Under the pieces are notes generated by a model. That model was given only the letters and a program-made list of their open reading frames with translations, was not told where the DNA came from and searched no databases. This document shows positions 34,395 through 45,465 of a stretch of DNA of 64,000 nt, one piece after another. Each line of letters begins with the position of its first letter. The stretch's first letter is position 1. This stretch comes from Globomyces pollinis-pini (lineage: Eukaryota; Chytridiomycota; Chytridiomycetes; Rhizophydiales; Globomycetaceae), in the NCBI GenBank assembly GCA_025399215.1, contig MU621141.1, forward strand, positions 1 to 64,000. Reading direction: 5' to 3'. A program made the position numbers and the translations under genes.

Positions 34395-34500
34395 TTTTTT
34401 CAATAATCAAACCATTAGCGCTACAAACAGAGTATTTAATTCATGAGTTCAATATTTTTGATTTCAAAAAATGGCCCGCTGATTTTCCGTTGTCTTAAAT
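34395..34500 (+). repeat. Another copy of the gap-flanking repeat
   Basis: CAATAATCAAACCATTAGCG followed by a variable spacer and GAGTTCAATATTTTTGATTT matches the sequence just right of the gap (33804-33870). It continues to AAAATGGCCC and ends near GTCTTAAATT. It shows that the family has at least four half-copies within 1.4 kb. Confidence 0.6.
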
Positions 34501-35031
34501 TACGTTGAATATCTATGGATGCAACACGTATAAACCATCTGCGGGGAAGCTATGCATCATGTTTTGAAACCGTATATTAAGGTTTCCAAAATTTCATTAT
34601 TAGCTGCCTATTTTAGAATCACTGACATGGTAGAAAAACCAGATGGCTATATTGAACACAAAATCATAATCAAACTTAATGTGCATTTCGCAATCTTTAA
34701 GAGAAGCTCCACATCGTGGACCTTTTCAAATCATTGTTCTGGAAGATTCATGACCAATCAACTTAATCTCGTTCCTCTTTAAGTGTTGCTTTATTGCGTG
34801 GTGGTGATTTGCAGTAACAGTTTAGCTTTTGATGTTGCCGATGTCTACAGGTGTATTACTTACATGAATGATTTTTCCACTTCATATCGGTTTATCATGG
34901 CTGTTTATGTTCATGTTTATTATATATAAATTTAAAGTTGGATTCTGAGTGATATCCTATTTATTATGTGCAGGAAATACTAGATGTGTTTGACCTGTAT
35001 TTAATTTAACAGAGATCTGATTGTTGTACTA

Positions 35032-37302
35032 AGCATGCTGTCAAGACTGCCAAACACATGGCTTGCCTTGACTACCAAAAAGGCCAGCTTAGCTTGGCAT
35101 GCAGCTTGCCAAGCCAATTGAAAAAAGGGGCCAGGTGGGATTAGATCAGAAATAAGAAATCGAACTTACAGACAGGTTATTTTTTAATCATACCATGATT
35201 TGTCAAATAGTATTGTAATGCAGCTCTAGTATTGCGGCTACAATTAAAAATTGAAAATGTGCTACAAAAACGTTTGTCGCAGCGTAATCGACGCCATATT
35301 CGACGCAGTTGGTTACAAAGTGAAACCAATCTTTAGTATTATTATTTGGAAAGCATCATGATAAGAGAAGTAGTTTTAAGAAACTACTGCAGTTTAGACA
35401 CAGAATTTCATTTTCTTTATGCTTTTTAAAAAATTTTGCAACTAGATTCATCGTTACCATCTCAAATTCAAGTGTTTGGAATATATTAAATGAAGCTGGA
35501 ATCAAACACAAAGTCTTAGAAAGACAGGCCATGCAAATTAAAATGAATGATAAAGTTAGATTCACCAATGAAATAAACAACGTAAGGGTTTTGGAACTAT
35601 AAAAAAAATAGCAGCTGATGTTTTATTTTAGGCTGAAACCACAATAACATAAAATTTCTTTTCTATTTACTCCAGTCCAATGTGCACTTTACTCAATAGA
35701 CTTCAACTGTATCAGATGCGAGTAATATTCTTTGTTTATTATGGATATAATTGTAATGACGACACAATCAAACCATTGTTTGAGTGATACAGAAATAAGC
35801 ATTTATGAAATGCAGTCAAGAATATGTCAGGTCAGAAGAAGCTATGAGTTTGGTTACCAACACTTCGAAATTATTTGTCAACAGACACCTTTACTGAATA
35901 CATTGAAACGATCTTTCTCATCATCAAACTACAATTAACTAAAATATTTGAGACCATTCAATAGTATTACCGCAAATTCAAAATACGGAATGTGATAAAT
36001 GACATAACCACTTAAAATTTCAATGAAGTCATTTCAATAACCCTAAGGGTTAGAATTAGTAAATGTTCTATATATAAACCAACGAATTCATGCAAACAGA
36101 AAAAGTTCAAGTACAATCCAAAGAAGAATTAATAAACAATTGAGGTTGGATAATAAGGAAAAAAATGTGGAGTAAGTTTGGATCTGAGGTATCGCTGGAA
36201 TCGATTTAAGGTGCGTGGCACAGACAGTATCTTTTTCAAAAAACAGTAGATTTGAATTCAACTTACTTAGAATTTCGGATACGCTATCAAAGTAAACCTA
36301 CCGTAATTGAATATATTGAACTAAATGGATGCCCTACAAGACAAAGTTTGAATCATGTTATGTAAATCAATATCTTTATTTGGAAACGGCTTCCAGCAGT
36401 AGCTAAAAACAAGCCCAGAAGAGACAAGTCTCAGTTTGAGTATTTAGAAGGTCGAAAATGCAGTAAATGTAAATTGCCAGGACCTTATGCTCGCTCTTGC
36501 AATAAAAATGTAATTTTATTCATTGAACTAATTGTATTGTAATCCTTAAGGTTATTCAAGTTACTTAATCGAATTTTAAGTGTTTATATCATTTTCCTAT
36601 TTTTAATTAACCATACTTCATAAAATAATTACACTAACACTTAAATCACAATCTTCAATGTTTAATCATCTAAATTCCGGTGGCAAAACTTAAATGTTCC
36701 ATGTCTGACTCGAAATTAGAAAATGAATCTAAACGACTTGGACAAGATCCTCGATCTGAAGCGATGCATTTACAAGAAGATTCTATATTTGTATCAATGA
36801 TAAAAAATCATTTTGTTAATTTGTAATTTTCCAAATTTTTCAATTTTTTTTGACATTTTATTATGTCTAATGCATTGGCTACTCCACGTCCAGCCCGCTT
36901 AGCTATTCTTTTATAATTGGTCTTGGAATTGGATCGTAAAGATAGGTGTTTTGGTAATTCCATTTTGTAAATTTCCCACTCTTTGCTTGTTTAATATATT
37001 GATATCAGCGTAAGTGAGTGAGAAAACAGTTAAGGAAAGAAAAGAATGTAGAATAAAAAAGGTTGAGGTCTGTGATGTATCCAAACCTCGGACTTTTTTC
37101 ATTGGGGGTAACTTTAGACAGTTGGGTGTGGCTTCAGAACATTGGATGTGACTTCAGTTTGATTTGGTGTGGAATCAGTTTCTTTCCTCAATTACACCAT
37201 CATCCAGTTGTGATAGATGTCACAGGTTCTGAAGTATGGTTTTTCAATAACTTAGTTTGTGTCTGACTTGGCTTGGCAAGCTGCCCGGCTTGACAGCATG
37301 CT
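35032..37302. mobile_element. TA-flanked DNA transposon remnant, 2.27 kb
   Basis: The ends AGCATGCTGTCAAG (35032-35045) and CTTGACAGCATGCT (37289-37302) are exact 14-nt inverted repeats, each flanked by TA (35030-35031 and 37303-37304). A second inverted block, GCAGCTTGCCAAGCCAA, lies right behind the right end and about 45 nt further in at the left end, so the left terminus carries an insertion. Inside there is no intact transposase, but a zinc-knuckle-like remnant (36366-36542) remains. TA flanks fit Tc1/mariner or other TA-targeting elements; the knuckle instead recalls MULE tails, so the superfamily is open. Confidence 0.6.
36366..36542 (+). pseudogene. Decayed transposase C-terminus (zinc-knuckle-like)
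   Basis: An open frame between a stop at 36363 and a stop at about 36540 reads KRLPAVAKNKPRRDKSQFE and then GRKCSKCKLPGPYARSCNKN. This looks like the basic linker plus CxxC...GHxxxxC knuckle at the end of MULE-type transposases, with the metal-binding His replaced by Pro. No intact upstream catalytic domain is visible, so I call a fossil. Assignment rests on motif resemblance only. Confidence 0.45.
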
Positions 37303-37542
37303 TAATTTGATTATCAAAATTTTGGTATCACCTAAGAATGTAATATTTCTCATGACGAGCGCCGAACAACAGTAACTACTACATGCTGTTTAAAATCGAA
37401 GATAAAGTTGTACTGCCACCGTTTTTTAAGCACTAATTTGGGTGGTAACTCTTAATTTGCGGTTAAATAATGCACCGTATACACAAATATCAGTATTCAC
37501 GTCAGAGAAATTTATTCAACACACATTCCACCTATGTGTTTA

Positions 37543-38757
37543 TTATTTGAGTTGTTTTGCAAAGCTGTGAATGTAGCTTACCAACAAATCCACACCTTCA
37601 AGTGGTAGTGCATTGTACAAAGAAGCTCGCATTCCACCCACACTACGATGTCCAGCTAAGCAAATCATTCCCAACTTTTCAGCACCTGCAATGAATTGCT
37701 TTTCTAGATCTTTCGCAGGGATACCATCTTTGATAACACTGAAAGGGACATTCATCCTAGACCAGAAATCGGGGTTCACTACAGCAAACTTGTAGATATT
37801 TGGATACTCTTGCAGTGCGTCATATAACAACTTAGATTTTACATTATTTAGTTCAGCAATTTTTTCTAAACCACCAAGCGCCAATGCCCAGTCGAAGACC
37901 AATCCGGCAACATAGATAGGGAACGTTGGTGGAGTATTGTACATTGAACGATTATCAGCGTATGTTTTATAGTTTAGCATTAAGGGACCTTTTAGAAAGC
38001 AATTATCAAACAATCCTAAAGAAATTGTCAGTAATATTCGCATACCTATCAAATCGTTCCGAATTATTACTAAAGTTAAACCTGCAGGTCCGATATTCTT
38101 TTGCGCACCACCAAAAATTATGCCATACTTTGCTACGTCCACTTTTCTTGACGCAAAGTTGGATGACATATCACATACTACAGGGATCCTTTGATAAGGT
38201 AACTCATCAATGAATGTAGATGGAAATTCAACTCCATGAACAGTCTCATTGTCGCAGTAATAAATATATGTCGGATCGTCGCTTAATTTCAAGTTTTTCA
38301 GTGCAATATCACCATTGTGATTTGAACTTTTTGTATTCAATGCAATGTTCACATTAGCACCCAATCTAGACTCTTATCAAATCCTAAAAAAATACCTCTT
38401 TGCCTCAGCACTTGCTTTTTCTGACCATCCTCCAGTAACGATATAATCACAGGGCTTCTTTACATCAGTCACCAAATTGTAGACAACAGAAGAGAATTGT
38501 GTTGATGCACCCCCTGCCTTTTAGTCAAGACAATTAAAACCTTGCATAAATAGCACAGAGTAGTTGCTCGGAATAGATAATAAAGATCTAAAATCAGATT
38601 CAGCCTTTGCTAAAATGGATTCAAACGCATCAGAGCGATGAGACAACTCCATGACAGAACATCCAGTATTGTTGTAATTAAGAAGGTCGGTTTGAACTTT
38701 CTTCAGTACTTCAGATGGTAATACTCCAGGTCCTGCGCTGAAATTGAAGGTTTTCAT
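37543..38757 (-). CDS. Phosphoserine aminotransferase
   Basis: PLP enzyme of the serine biosynthesis pathway, converting 3-phosphohydroxypyruvate and glutamate to phosphoserine. It starts [18 protein letters not shown]. Introns at 38514-38540 (27 nt) and after SAEAKR (about 30 nt) restore [16 protein letters not shown] and [10 protein letters not shown]; a third, 30 nt, in-frame intron probably interrupts NDLIG. The PLP-binding lysine lies in [13 protein letters not shown]. The signature [17 protein letters not shown] and the C-terminal [17 protein letters not shown] are typical. The fit is full length, near 370 residues. Family match is unambiguous; I give no symbol because naming differs between fungi (SER1) and bacteria (serC). 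Confidence 0.95.
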
Positions 38758-38978
38758 TAAAATAAGAAATCACAAAACAATGAAATTGATTCAAGAGATT
38801 CTTGAAGTGGCGACCATCAGATGGAATCTTGAGATGAAAGCTTGGATGATAAACACTGGTTATAAGGAGGTATAGTATGGACTTTACCATATACCGATTC
38901 AATTGCTTGCTTTTAGTTTGATTTTAATCTTTCAGTAAATTGTTATTTTTTACCTCACAATTTCAATTGGCCACTTGA

Positions 38979-41070
38979 ATGTCAAGAGCATTACGCAAAT
39001 TGCAAAAGTAGGATGAAGGGATTTTATTAATATTTCTAAGGGAGAAAAGTGTTCCTGTCTTGGAAGAGCAGGACAGTTCAAATGATGAAAAATTACCTGT
39101 TACAGTCTCCAACAAAAGCATTGGATTCGATCTTTTAATGGATGATGATCTTGTGCTTGATGAATCATCTTCTGACCACAATGCAAATCTGAATATACCA
39201 ATCACATCATCTAACAAAAAGTCTAAGAAGTCTAAAAAGAAGAAACCAAAATCTGCCCAACCAGTGTAAATTGTATATTGAATCTTACACCACAGCACTG
39301 AAAAAGACGAGCCGATTCAAAATGGTAGTGAAGAAGACGAAATAGATAAAGCTATTAGAGAAGTAAACGAAAAGTTGGGAGACCTGCCAAAATCGACTGA
39401 TATGGGATCAACAGAAAGAACAGTGAAAGAAAAATCCATATTCCTTATAGAATATAAGCACCTGGATGGAGATGCAGAAATGAAGAAGCAATTTGGTTCA
39501 ATTGCTTTGCGAGAAACACGAACAGGACGGAAAGTTAAATCTACCAGAAGAAGGGCATTAGCAAACCCTAAATCGCATTGGCCAAGAGCAAACCCAACAG
39601 GTCTATCATGCGAATTACTCTCAACACATGAAGGTACATCTAAAGAATTGTTTATTATTACAGGTTTTCGCGTATAATTACTTAAAAAAAAGGATATTCT
39701 ACTTTTAGCTTTAAGCATTCTAAAGATTACGAAGTTACCCAATTGCAATTTATCCAGGCCATAGAAACGCTAAACCCAAACAACATTATGGAAGTGTTAG
39801 CGAAGAGTCCATTCCATATTGATTCCAACTTGCAAATGAGTGAGATTCTGAAACAAAATGGTGATATTACAATGGCATCAGATTTTGTAGAAAGATGTCT
39901 CTACGCATTTGAAGCTTCCTTACATCCGAACTTTAGTTTAAGTGCAGGAAATTGTAGACTTGAATTCAATAGGATTGAAAACAGGTAAAGGAACATCATT
40001 TCAATCTTCAGATCTATGTTTGTGTCAATATTCAGACATATCCAGTATTTGGGTAGAAGAGGATGCTGGAGGACTTGTCTAGAGTTTCAGAAACTGTTAT
40101 ATAAGTATCTTGACACCTTTTTTTCTGACAATTGTTTAGTTTAGATCCTGTCAATGACCCATTCGGATCGCTATTATACTTGGACTTTTTTGCATTAAAA
40201 AGCGGTGAGTATGCTTGGTATGAGAATTTTTGGTCTCAATTTAACGAAAAATTATCTTTATCCAAATTTTGTAACATTTCATATTCGATAGCGATGATTA
40301 AGTGGGAATTAGAGCGAGGAAATGGTGAGGTATGGAATATCCCAATTAACAGATAGACTCATACTGAAAGCACCATTCTATTGAAACAAGCCATAGCAAG
40401 GTTTCCTTCGGTCGTTTATGGTAACTCCATCACAGTTAATTTCAGGATTGTTTGAAAAAATGACTTTAGTGGAATCTTTCATGGACTACCCATGGTTTCA
40501 ACCACTTCAGGAGTAATGTCTTAAAAGATTAAGTATTAGGTCAACAAAGGATTATGGCATTTTGAAGCTTTTGATCGACATGTATATTGACACATGTTGG
40601 ACACTGTGGAAGATTCCAGAATTACTGGACTGGTTAAAAACTACCATCAATGAGATTTGGAACGTATGAAAATTCTACCTTATTATTAGGAACGTCGAAA
40701 TGGTACCAACCCTGCATTTTTTGATAATGCTTTGAATATTGTTACATTAGAGTACCAAAACAAATCGCAAATGCCCCTATCAATACAAAGAACTATTGTT
40801 TTATCAGACAACAGCACTTTTGGTAACCGACTTCCAGCAGGAACAATGGATTCTTTGTTGAGTTTCGATCCACTTCCACCTCCGACTGCTATTGATAATC
40901 CTTACACGACTAGATTAACAACACAAAGAGAAAGTGCAGAAAATGCCGGAATAATAGATCGATTGATGGGTTTCTTATTCAGGCCAGATGGTGCACCGCA
41001 AAATATTCACATTGAAAATGATTTCTTGGAAGAGAATGATGAAGATGAGGGGTTAGATGAGGATTTCTAA
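38979..41070 (+). CDS. TCF25/Rqc1-like protein
   Basis: Component of the ribosome-associated quality control complex in yeast (Rqc1). It starts MSRALRKLQK, the typical N-terminus. An acidic, Lys-rich region (SNKKSKKSKKKKPKSAQ) comes next, followed by PKSHWPRANPTGLSCELL, GFRHSKDYEVTQLQFIQA, ETLNPNNIMEVLAKSPFHID, SDFVERCLYAFEASLHPNF, and the strongest signature HIQYLGRRGCWRTCLEFQKL, then LDPVNDPFGSLLYLDFFAL. The C-terminus is acidic (DEDEGLDEDF). About nine introns, most near 30 nt, are needed; the exon holding the GRRGCWRT motif is only about 80 nt between two introns. Identity is firm, but exon ends in the 40330-40730 region were not resolved in detail. Confidence 0.9.
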
Positions 41071-41865
41071 TAAAGGAGCAATGTAACCCTTACTAGCAGT
41101 AATTCAACTGTTCATACAGTTTAAGAAATTGTAAGATGAAAAGATTATTTGAATATGGTATGGCATATATTAATGCATTTCAGCATTTGGAACTTTAATA
41201 TGAAATATCCTTTACATTCTTTACCCAATGCGGATTTGTGTTGCCAAACCCAATTCAGTAAAAAGTGCACTGACTCTGACTGAAGGAGGGTTCTGTTTGG
41301 AGACCAGGTATTCAAAACAAAACTATATTGATTGAGGAAATTCGCGCTAAACTATCACTTTTCCTTTTGATAGTCGAACTGTTTTGGGCAAAATTTAACC
41401 CAATCGCTATGTGCCTTTAATACTAATCACTATTATGCTGCATGAAGATATATAAATCAGAAATAGGAGAGTCAGAATCAAGTCTATTCGTCCAATAACT
41501 TCCTCATGGCCTTATTGAGGGATCCTCCAAAAGAGACACGTGAATGGAAATGAAATTAGGGATCTACCGCCCACACCCTTGTTATTCATTCAAATAGTTT
41601 GTCGTTCAAATGTCTATCTCAGTAGCGAATACTGGATTCACGAATGGTTCCAATTATTCAGTTAGATGTCAACTGATATGCCAGTTCCACCATAATATAC
41701 CATAATATCATCTGCATGAAATTTAATATTCAGTTCAACGGTGTTTTGTACTAGGTTGGCCATTCAAAACAACCGTGATTTTGTGATTGTGCTCATGTGT
41801 GGATTCTCAGATGTATATAAACTGAACAAATTTAAATCAACGCCAATTAAACAAACTCAATTCCA
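41071..41865. promoter_or_regulatory. Intergenic with TATA box of secreted QV gene
   Basis: 795 bp without a gene. TATATAA at 41814-41820 lies about 50 nt before the ATG at 41866, which predicts a short 5' leader. Confidence 0.5.
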
Positions 41866-42108
41866 ATGAACTTCCTTGCATTACTCACTGTTCTTAGCGC
41901 CTCAGTCCTTGCCCAAGTCCAAGTCCAGGTTCAAGTTCAAGTCCAAACTCAAGTCCAAGTTCAAACCCAAGTTCAAGTTGAATCACGTAAATTGCGATTG
42001 AACAGACGCCGCGACGCTGCTGCCAAGGCCGAAGTCGAATTGGTGAAGCGTCAAGGTGAACAACACTCTAGCTACATGCGATTAGCCGACGAACCAATCG
42101 TAGCTTAG
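41866..42108 (+). CDS. Secreted (QV)n peptide precursor with KRQG site
   Basis: 80 residues, one exon. The signal peptide MNFLALLTVLSASVLA is followed at the cleavage site by Gln-Val repeats with QTQ interruptions, then a charged stretch rich in Arg (RKLRLNRRRDAAAKAE) holding several dibasic sites, and finally VKRQGEQHSSYMRLADE. Cleavage after KR would release a 22-residue peptide starting Gln-Gly. AATAAA lies 12 nt after the stop. No known domain. The basic middle section is unique to this member. Confidence 0.75.
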   Translation: MNFLALLTVLSASVLAQVQVQVQVQVQTQVQVQTQVQVESRKLRLNRRRDAAAKAEVELVKRQGEQHSSYMRLADEPIVA

Positions 42109-42462
42109 TCTTTTAGAAGTCAATAAACACAGCATTTTCATGAAATATTTTGGTAAAATGATTTATCATGGATAATAAGAAAGACTTGGTACACCTCAGA
42201 TAAACCAAGTCTTCATCTCACACCAATTATTCCTTGGCACTCATCTGTTTCTGGAAGTCCACATTAGTCTTCAATTCGCCCATGGAGACCATAAGATTTC
42301 ATATGGACAACCAATAATGATGAATTTTCATTAAAACGCTACAAAATGAAATTTCATTCATCACAACATCTGGCTTAGTGTAACGATAAAGACCCGATTC
42401 GCCATCAAAAACCATCCATATAAGAATAACCAAACCAAACTCACTTTACAATTTACTTGCGA

Positions 42463-42639
42463 ATGAACTTGTTCAACTTTATCCTTGTTGCATTCGCCAT
42501 GGCACAACTTCAATTGCAATTGCAATTACAGCTTCAATTACAACTTCAACTCCAATTGGCTGGAAAGAATCATGTTAGACGTCAAGGTCAAATTAGTTCC
42601 AATCGTAAGTCGGAACGGGTATTGGATGTCGAAAATTAA
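42463..42639 (+). CDS. Secreted (QL)n peptide precursor with RRQG site
   Basis: 58 residues from ATG 42463. The signal peptide MNLFNFILVAFAMA is followed by about ten Gln-Leu pairs, then AGKNHVRRQGQISSNRKSE and the end VLDVEN. Leu replaces Val in the repeat because the hexamer is CAATTG-like rather than CAAGTT. A TATA-like CATATAAGAAT sits near 42417. Same plan as the QV genes; the two forms show the repeat drifting by codon change while the alternation of polar and aliphatic residues is kept. Confidence 0.72.
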   Translation: MNLFNFILVAFAMAQLQLQLQLQLQLQLQLQLAGKNHVRRQGQISSNRKSERVLDVEN

Positions 42640-43104
42640 TCGCTATTTGTATCAAAATAAACATTCATTTTGCATTAAAAACCTTGTGTATAGACAATGT
42701 ACTGATAATATTCCTGTAACTGAACCTGATTTCTTCAGTTGCTAAATCAAAGTTTTAACAAAATAGTATTCATTCAGCAAAGATTACATCCTAAAGAGAG
42801 TACTAAAGAAACCAAACTTTCAATCTCTCTAATCTATCAAGCCAAAGAATGTAATATGCATTGTAGTGCAAAGTGATGAAAGTCGAATCTCTTTGCTTTG
42901 GTACAAGCATTGAAGTCTTCACATTGATAACCATTTAGGCCAAAGGCACTGACATCCGTGATCAACCAAAACACACTTCATTTGGTCAAAAGGTCCAAAT
43001 ATGGCCAACGTCAGTGCAACACCCCCCGCCTTTCCTTTGGTTGAAATCATATAGAGTTTGTATTTAATTAAGTAACCAAATTTCAATCGTAAATACTTTT
43101 ATAA

Positions 43105-43263
43105 ATGAATTGTTTGGTTTGGTTCTCCATGCTGTGTTTAGGAGTGTTTTGTCAATTGCAACTTCAGTTAGAGTCAATTGGAAAGATACATTTGAATAGA
43201 CGTCAGGGTGGTATTGTTAGTTTCAAAAAGATAGTAAAGGATCAGGATATCGTTACCCCTTAG
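43105..43263 (+). CDS. Secreted peptide precursor with short QL run and NRRQG site
   Basis: 52 residues. MNCLVWFSMLCLGVFC serves as a signal peptide, then only three Gln-Leu pairs, ESIGKIHL, and NRRQGGIVSFKKIVKD, ending DIVTP. It confirms that the signal peptide plus dibasic-QG layout is kept even when the repeat is nearly lost. It lies 465 bp after the previous member, on the same strand. It is too short for many gene finders. Confidence 0.68.
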   Translation: MNCLVWFSMLCLGVFCQLQLQLESIGKIHLNRRQGGIVSFKKIVKDQDIVTP

Positions 43264-43440
43264 TAAGGATTTATTAAGGAGCCCTTAATAAACACTATTT
43301 ATACCATCCAATCCCATTTGCATCTATAGTTTAAATTGTTGCTTTTCCATTTTCCACTGAAGATGTCAGTAGTAGAAGTTAATACTCATTTTAGAAACAA
43401 TAAATCCCCATTTTTCAGTATCCAAATTTATTAGAATCAA

Positions 43441-43638
43441 TTACAAATGAGTTATTCGTCCCCGAACCCGTTGTTCATGATCACTCCGTTTCTTTATGCC
43501 CAAAATATTTCCATCTTGTTGATCACGTTTAATTCCTATTGTATTGAAAAAGTCACCTGGGGTACTCTCATCCGGTTTGGGAACGGGTAGCGTATTCACA
43601 ACGCTACTTGCTAATATCATTAAGGTTGTCAACTTCAT
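43441..43638 (-). CDS. Secreted precursor with repeated KR sites (peptide-hormone-like)
   Basis: 65 residues. The signal peptide MKLTTLMILASSVVNT is followed by an acidic spacer (VPKPDESTPGDFFN) and two related segments ending in dibasic sites: TIGIKR and NILGIKKR, with DQQDG between, then SDHEQRVRGRITHL. The repeat of xIGIKR/xLGIKKR resembles fungal pheromone-type precursors that Kex2 cuts into short peptides. The released piece would be DQQDGNILGI. This is a reading of sequence pattern only, with no homologue recognised. It is convergent with the gene at 43105. Confidence 0.55.
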   Translation of the reverse strand: MKLTTLMILASSVVNTLPVPKPDESTPGDFFNTIGIKRDQQDGNILGIKKRSDHEQRVRGRITHL

Positions 43639-44192
43639 TTCAAGTTAAAATTAAAAGTTTTGAATGCATTTTATGAGTGTGGGCTTGTTTGGGCTCCGAT
43701 GTTCCCAAATATTGGATCAATCTGTATTCTCTCTCCTGTATAATTGTCCTCGATATGAAATATTACTATCGACTATCCGATCGATATATTCTTATTTCCT
43801 GTGCAATTTTTTAGAAACAAGACGCGTTTATTCTAAGCAATTCAGTACATAATCCATTATCGCTCTATTAAATAACATCAAAACATACAAAGAAAGAAAT
43901 CCAAGCAGAGGAAACCCATTCTGGTGAATGGTATATACCTAATCTAATGCAAAGTTGATTTTGAGAAATGGTCAAAAATGGACCATCATTCATGCTTTGA
44001 TATCAACAATCAACTTAACTCTATATAAATACTATTTTGCATATCCACGTATCGTGATCGTCAACGCTCATATCCGTCCCCATCCACAATCAACTACAAA
44101 TGTACACACTCATCCACAATCCAAGTTTTATCCAAACTTCCATTTTTCCAGGTTTATTTATTACTCTTGTCCAGTTAATACTCTTGTCCAAG
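43639..44192. other. Intergenic, no gene seen
   Basis: 554 bp between the 5' end of the KR-repeat precursor and the 3' end of the SR-protein gene. No supported ORF or repeat. Confidence 0.5.
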
Positions 44193-45153
44193 TCAATATC
44201 CACCACGTTCTCGTTCTCCCCTATCTCCTCTAGGATCTCCTCTATCTCCCCTAGGATCTCCTCTCTCTGCCCTAGGATCCCCTCTATCTCCTCTAGGATC
44301 ACGATCAGAAGGTTCTCCGTAGTCTACAATCAGTCATTATGGATGGGTACGTTCTGGTTTTTGAGAATAATCTCGTTCTCGAGGATCTCGTTCTCTCATC
44401 TCTCGATCTCGCGGCTCTCTAGGTTCACGATGATCAGAACCACCAAATCGAGTTTGTTTCACAACTTCCTTTTTATCTCGACCAATATCCCAATCAATTC
44501 GAAGCCGGCGGCCATCGACAGTGTGAGAATCATATCTAACCATCAATCCTCGATCAAAAATTACTTTTTCTTTGCATCTTCAGCATCCAATCGATCTTCA
44601 AATGACACAAATGCAAAACTATGATCAAACTCATTACTTTTTAAAATACCCCTTGTTTCTACCCGTCACTCGATCTTGTGGGACTGAGATACTGGTGATT
44701 TTCCCAAACTTTTCAAACATTTCAGATACTACATGTCAACATGAATTATCCTACTGTCACTTTCCCGGAAATGATAAGGCACATTTCCAACATACAAACA
44801 TAATGATTTACTACGCTCACTCTCATCCCCTTTGATGATTTCATACCGTGGTCGAGCAGGTGGAGGAGATCTAAACTATTAAAATAAAAAATCCCAAACC
44901 TTCGTCGGTAACTGTCATAACCACCCCGGTCATATGGTGGATATTGTTCATAACGACCACCACCTCTATGATCCCGTTCATAATAATCCCGAGGATCTCT
45001 TGAATAATACGAATCTCTTGGATCACGATGGTAATAATCCCGAGGATCTCGTCTAGGTGAGTAGGATCGTCTGCGTGAGGATCGGTAAGGCGATGGAGAC
45101 CTTGAGCGAGATCTTGAACGACTTCTTTGAAGGTATTTATCGTCAGAATTCAT
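44193..45153 (-). CDS. SR-type RNA-binding protein with one RRM (Tra2-like)
   Basis: Probable splicing regulator. The N-terminus is an RS region (RSRSRSRSRSPSPY...) with repeated RDPRDYY-type units, then PPPARPRYEIIKGDESERSK. The RRM has RNP2 LCLYVGNV and RNP1 NKGFAFVSFED, split by four introns of about 26-31 nt: after the YRR repeat, inside RESD|ISEMF, after NKG and after DAKKK. The domain ends VDGRRLRIDWDIGRDKK. After a 27-nt intron near 44322-44348 the C-terminus is an Arg/Asp/Gly repeat (DPRGDRGDPRAERG and so on) ending GERERGGY. RNA targets cannot be told. The opposite-strand Ser/Ile frame at 44100-44624 is a shadow. Confidence 0.82.
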
Positions 45154-45465
45154 TGAATTTATGGAGAGAAAAAAAATTTGATTTCATTGAATTTCAGGAA
45201 CTCAAAACAATTCCTTACCCTATGATTTTTCAAAGATAATGCTTTTGAATCCTATCAAATCCTAACTGATATGAAGTTAAAAAAAGATGGATTCTGATAG
45301 AATGAGTACAAGCAGCTGAGTATGTAATGCAAAAGGGTTTTATTTAAAGGAATTGATATTTATCACATTCTATATACAACAAACATCATAACAACAGTTA
45401 ATCAATTTCAATCACGCTATTTTGATCATATCCATATCGTCTACCAAGTTAATCATTTTCAAAAA

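Noticed and set aside
44100..44624. Plus-strand Ser/Ile-rich frame of 174 codons
   Set aside because: Opposite strand of the RS/DPRG repeats and RRM of the SR-type gene.
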